The notes under the pieces were generated by a model. That model made no database searches. It saw only the letters and a list, made by a program, of their open reading frames with translations, and was not told the DNA's origin. Positions 19,416 to 23,492 of a DNA stretch of 23,492 nt are shown here, in pieces (the stretch's first letter is position 1; every line of letters starts with the position of its first letter). Source of the stretch: Hyphochytrium catenoides (Eukaryota; Sar; Hyphochytriomycetes; Hyphochytriales; Hyphochytriaceae). The stretch covers positions 3,035 through 26,526 of the forward strand of contig FLMG01003579.1 in assembly GCA_900088475.1 (NCBI GenBank). Reading direction: 5' to 3'. The translations under genes and the position numbers were made by a program.

Positions 19416-22400
19416 TTAGGAAGAAGACGGAGGAGTTCTCCTTGACACGAGGATCCCAAGCAGAAGCGGTGCAGAGCGATCCTTTATCAGAGAGGCATAA
19501 GCATCCTGCTCAAACAGTTTCAGTCTATCCGCCAGATTATCGCCTTCTTTCTGCGCTATCAAGTACAGCTGATGGCTGTCCTCAGGTACGCCCAGCACTA
19601 ACGCAGCGCCGGAGGACAGCTGCTCATTCTCTTCAATAAAGCGAGGAAGAGTGAGGCCCGACTCCTCTAACGACGACGGGAGTGTGGAAGGCAATACGCC
19701 CAGAACGGATACGAAGCGCGATGAAGAGCGCTGGAGCTCCGAAAGGAAGATGTTAAGCTTGTTTGCTCGTAACCGGCCAGCGATCTTAAGCTTGCTCGGC
19801 AAGCGCACAGACATATCACTGAGTCCCTATAAAAGTTTTCGATTGAGAGTCAGTAATGTACCTTATCACTTGCCACTTCCTCTAGATTCTCCTGCTTTAA
19901 CCTATTGTGGTCCTTCTAGTTACTGTTTCTCTGTCTCTCTCTCTTTTCTCTGTCTCTCTCTCTCTCTTCCTTTGCCTAAGCCTTACGCAAGCGTCTTACC
20001 TTGGTATGCTTCCTATAAATAAACTTGCAAGGCAGCCGGCGGGAAGGTTGTTCTTGTACCACGTCCCCTTCCCATAATACTTCTCCCTCCCGTGGACTGC
20101 GAGGACTTGCGACTTTCTGGTCTTTCTCGCCTTCACCTTTCTCATGGCCTCCAGAGAAGGTGTTCGATGAGGTCTCTGTTATGATTGATGGAAGACCAGG
20201 GGCTCCCGAGTCTTGCTTTTCTTCTCCGTCCCTCCCTTCTCCTTCTTTCTGGTCCATGGCGTTCTGATTCTCCTTACTCCTGGCCTCGGATGGACTCTCT
20301 AACACTGGTGGTGGCGCTATCTCGGCAAGCACGATCTGCTGAAGGTGCGACTGACGTTGCTGCTGCCTCCATTCCTGAATCGAGACGCGAGGAATGATGG
20401 GGGCTGAGAGGGGAGAGACGAGCCTCTGGAGCAAGAAGGAAATATCTCTTTGCAGACAGAGAGCACTGAAAGCAGGCAAATGAACTAAAAGCGTCATGCA
20501 ATAATAGGGATCGACCATAATGCTGGGGAGGTAAATAGACAGGAGCCTTAAGACACTAAGAAAAGATACGACGCAAAAGTTTGAGACCAAACAGCCTGGT
20601 TTGCATACTTGTAAGTCCTTGCTCGCCAGCTCCTGGGGACTTAGCGTCGTCAGCTTGTCCGGAGACATCTCTCCCGCCAAGACTAATGCCCGGAGCTCTC
20701 TATTCTTGGTCATGTTGAAGGCCAAAGAGCGTGCCCTCGCCTTATAGTCCTCCTTGACCTTGTCAGTCAGAGGACCGAACGGGAATTGGCGGTAGAGAGA
20801 GTTTTCTATCTCAATGATTAGATTGTCTATCTTGTTCTCCCTATCACCTAGCTGTTCACCCTCTTCAATGGTCCGGAGAGCTTTCTGGAACATGTTCCTC
20901 GAAGAAAGACGTACCGAGTTCACCCGCGCTCCTGCTGAAATGCCAGTAAAGCCAGTTGTCGCCATTGATGGAGATGAAGAGGCAGATGAAGAGCTCGTTG
21001 TGCCTTTTAGCTGGCTCCCATTCTCCCTCGCTGGCTCAAGCTTCAGCTTTTTGGACCTCTGCTCGTGTACGCTTCTCGCCAGCCTCTCCCCTCTTTCTTT
21101 CCCGAGAATCGATTTAATAGCTGCGACCATAGCGATGTCCAATTCGGCTACTGCCTTCACTACGCCCTGAGTCTTTTTACTAGCCAGAGAAGAGGATGCA
21201 GTAGAGAGACTAGCTTGCGGCGGCTTATTGATGTTCTGAGATCTGAGAATGCGGTTGAAGTGCGCTACACCTGCACATCGCAGGGAGCAGTAGCGGGAGG
21301 AGCCCTCTAACTTCTTCCCGCAATCGCAGAACGGACGTGGAGGTTTGACATCAGACTTTCGCTTCCGGACCTGAGCATTTCCAAAGGAAGGTTACAAATG
21401 GGAAGCAAACAACTAGCGTTAACTAGGAGCAAGAAATAGAGATCCATTGCCTGGCTAGTAAGAGAGAAGATCGCTACGGAGAGCCCACTGAGCTAGAAGA
21501 TAGAAGATGTGAGACAGCACATAAAACAGTGCTCCACCCGGGCCTGTTGTCTCACCTCTTCAGCTTTCACCTCCTTCGCTTCTTCACGCTTTACTTTCTT
21601 CTCTGCCGACGGCAGTGTCGCACCCTGAAGTTCCATGCCAACATCGAGGTAGCGGAGCAATTTGTGTAAGATAGAATCCAGAGAGAGTCCTTACAAAAGG
21701 AGCCTAGCTACTTTCTCTCCCTTAAAACCCCATAAGCAGTTAAGAAGGTTAGGGTGCTTGCAAGAACCTCCATTATCAAACTCCTTTCTTGAGCTTGCCC
21801 TTGCATGGTGACTAAAGAGCTGTCTATCCTTTGGCTTACCTTCGCCCTTAGGTCTCCTCCAGGTCTCTTGTTGGCTGCCTTCTTAGTCATCCAGCTGCTC
21901 GCCTCCTGTAGCGCCCGAGAATAGCGCTTGACCTTTTCCAACCCTTCTGCAAGAGGTGATTTGCCCATGTTCCAGGGTCTGAATAGCAGAAGAACAGTAT
22001 GTTAATAGGGAGACCTCAAGGCTGAGCAGCTTGCCCCACTGGCAACCGGCTTTCTTTGCATAGCCCAGGTTCGGTATCATATCTCTCTCTCTCTCTCTCT
22101 CCGTTCAAATTTCGTTTTCTGGACAACTTTTCATTGGCACTCTTGCTCACCTGATCTGACTACTGAGGATCTGGGCATACTCCAAAGATTGCTCTTGCTT
22201 GCCCTTTTCGCCAATTGAGCCACCATCTTTCTCCTCTTTTACTTCTTTTCCTCCTATTGTTGGAAAATGGAAGAGAGCAGCCAAGTGGGTTCGAGCTGCG
22301 GGTGGCCGCGACGACTCGTCAAAAGCCATAGCGACAGTGGCTCGCGACGGGACCCGGGTCACAATCTAAAGCAATGAGGGAGAGGAACAAAGAGTTAGGG

Positions 22401-23486
22401 AGCCCAGAAAACACAGCGTAGACGGAAAACTTGGACAGAAGCGGGACAAGGAGATTCAGCAGAGAAGGGCTGCAGCGGTAGATGCGACGGTGTCATGCTG
22501 GGAGGACAAACACACTCCTGGTCTGACATTCATAAGGGCCACGGGGCAAACACCATCAATTTTAACCGAGATCTGAGAGGTCAAATGACCGTTAGAAAGC
22601 AGGAGGACTGTGGACCAATAGGCAAAGGAAGAGAGCATTGAGGGAGGATGCAAAGAGATGAGAAAGTGAGCGTCTGTATGAGCAATGTAGCGTTCACATA
22701 CCCTAGCTGGCCAGAAGGGGAATCCCCGAAACTTTACCCAGCAGAGACCACCTTGCTGGCCGGCCATGTTGACCGGTGGCAGCTTGTCTGCCTCCCGGAG
22801 AAAAGCAAGTAGATTTTTAAGGTAGGCTTCGTATTCAGATGGGAGCGCGAAGGAAGGTTTCCTCTCCAGCATTGCCCTAAGTCTTCCCTGGATTGCCGTA
22901 GAACCTGAAGAGGATGCGTTTGGCCTCCACTCCTCTGCGCACAGGAAGCGATTCGCCTCAGCCTCCCTACAAGGAATGCAAGGGTTACTTAGTTTTAGTA
23001 ACCGAGGAGAAGGACGACACAAAGAAGAAAGAAAAGCAGCTCCCCGTCCAAACACTCGTATTACCAATGAACGGTATTCAGCGACGGAAACGTGGAAGTG
23101 GAGGAAAGAAGCACTTTTAGCAGCAGAGGACCTTTAAGGAGAAATAGAGCAGAAGTTACTACGGCTACTACCGCGGCGAAACATCAGGCATTGACGAAAT
23201 GCCACAGTGCCCCTTACCATTCCAACATAGGCTTGGTATTCTGCCGTAGTAAGTCTAACATGGCTCTAATGACGGGATAGAGAGTAAAATCTACGTTTTC
23301 CGCTTCTGTCAGTGCCCGCTTTACGTCCGCAGTCTCGATGCCCAACTCCTTGACTTCTGATAAGTCTCGCAAAATGTCCTTGTGCAGAACCAGCCAATCT
23401 GCCATGCGTTCAAAGGTCATCAGGCGGGATAACTCGCTTGATTCCAGGTGGAGATCGGTCAGCTCCGCGCATAAAGTGCGCAATTT
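19416..23486 (-). CDS. PWWP - TFIIS central - SPOC transcription protein (5' end cut)
   Basis: Partial minus-strand gene, 870 residues visible, truncated by the right edge: the first exon here (23486-23218) begins after a 'cctag' acceptor. Further exons: 22966-22702, 22572-22516 (least certain), 22365-22151, 21978-21840, 21624-21556, 21370-20609, 20425-20000, 19826-19416. Phases agree throughout. Domains: helical N-terminal part; PWWP start (GLCWVKFRGFPFWPAR, about 163-178); Cys cluster CDCGKKLEGSSRYCSLRC (about 353-370), a likely zinc knuckle; TFIIS central domain (about 460-610: DYKARARSLAFNM, NRELRALVLAGEMSPDKL, LSPQELASKDLQ); Ser/Glu-rich linker; SPOC domain (about 712-865: VLWEGDVV, LPSKLKIAGRLRANKLNIFL, HQLYLIAQ, LLLGILVSR). 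TFIIS-central plus SPOC is the signature of the PHF3/DIDO/Bye1 family, which docks on elongating RNA polymerase II, SPOC reading the phosphorylated CTD. Those relatives carry a PHD finger; here a PWWP histone/DNA reader is seen. A PHD upstream of the window cannot be excluded. Confidence 0.88.
22082..22102. repeat. (TC)n run in an intron
   Basis: A short pure TC run within the intron 22150-21979 of the PWWP-SPOC gene. On the gene's coding strand it reads as GA, so it is not a polypyrimidine tract for the acceptor. Confidence 0.85.
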
Positions 23487-23492
23487 CTAGGG

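Noticed and set aside
20274-20501. Alternative minus-strand frame (APEARLSPLSPHHSSRLD) downstream of the TFIIS-central exon.
   Set aside because: The acceptor at 20426 puts the exon in the other frame (RLVSPLSAPIIPRVSIQEW), which continues to the SPOC domain, while this frame stops.

Overview
The window is nuclear DNA of a microbial eukaryote, probably a flagellated protist or alga. Genes are split by many short GT-AG introns (mostly about 60-350 nt, usually pyrimidine-rich), proteins only emerge after splicing, and there are no bacterial ribosome binding sites or operons. A dynein light chain of the Tctex2b type points to cilia or flagella. I cannot fix the phylum from sequence alone. Exon models were built by hand: an exon was accepted when GT/AG sites, codon phase on both sides and family similarity agreed.

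Layout. 1-125 is a (CT)n/(CG)n microsatellite. 126-1270 is unresolved, with a few coding-looking fragments. 1271-1962 (-) is a complete five-exon DYNLT2B/TCTEX1D2-type dynein light chain. About 630 nt further on, divergently transcribed, 2593-11514 (+) is one very large gene of about 28 exons and about 1160 residues. It encodes a PH domain, a membrane segment, a Sec14 (CRAL-TRIO) lipid-binding domain and a START domain. A convergent gap of about 440 nt follows. 11956-13990 (-) is a triple-KH RNA-binding protein of the PCBP/Nova kind. A 695-nt divergent promoter region separates it from 14686-16693 (+), a THUMP-domain TAN1/THUMPD1 homologue needed for tRNA acetylation, which carries a perfect 15-bp coding tandem repeat. 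Only 158 nt beyond its stop, convergently, 16852-18675 (-) is an almost intronless orphan protein with a CxxC...CxxC finger. 18676-19415 is unresolved. 19416-23486 (-) is the 3' part of a chromatin/Pol II gene with PWWP, a small Cys cluster, TFIIS central and SPOC domains; its 5' end lies beyond the right edge.

The genes do not form a pathway. They are ordinary single-copy eukaryotic functions (flagellar motor, lipid transfer, RNA binding, tRNA modification, transcription elongation) packed on alternating strands. The most unusual items are the PH-TM-Sec14-START fusion with a phase-symmetric hydrophobic cassette exon, the PWWP-TFIIS-SPOC combination, the (KESAS)6 repeat tail of TAN1, and an in-frame, stop-free intron in TAN1 that an ORF caller would translate.
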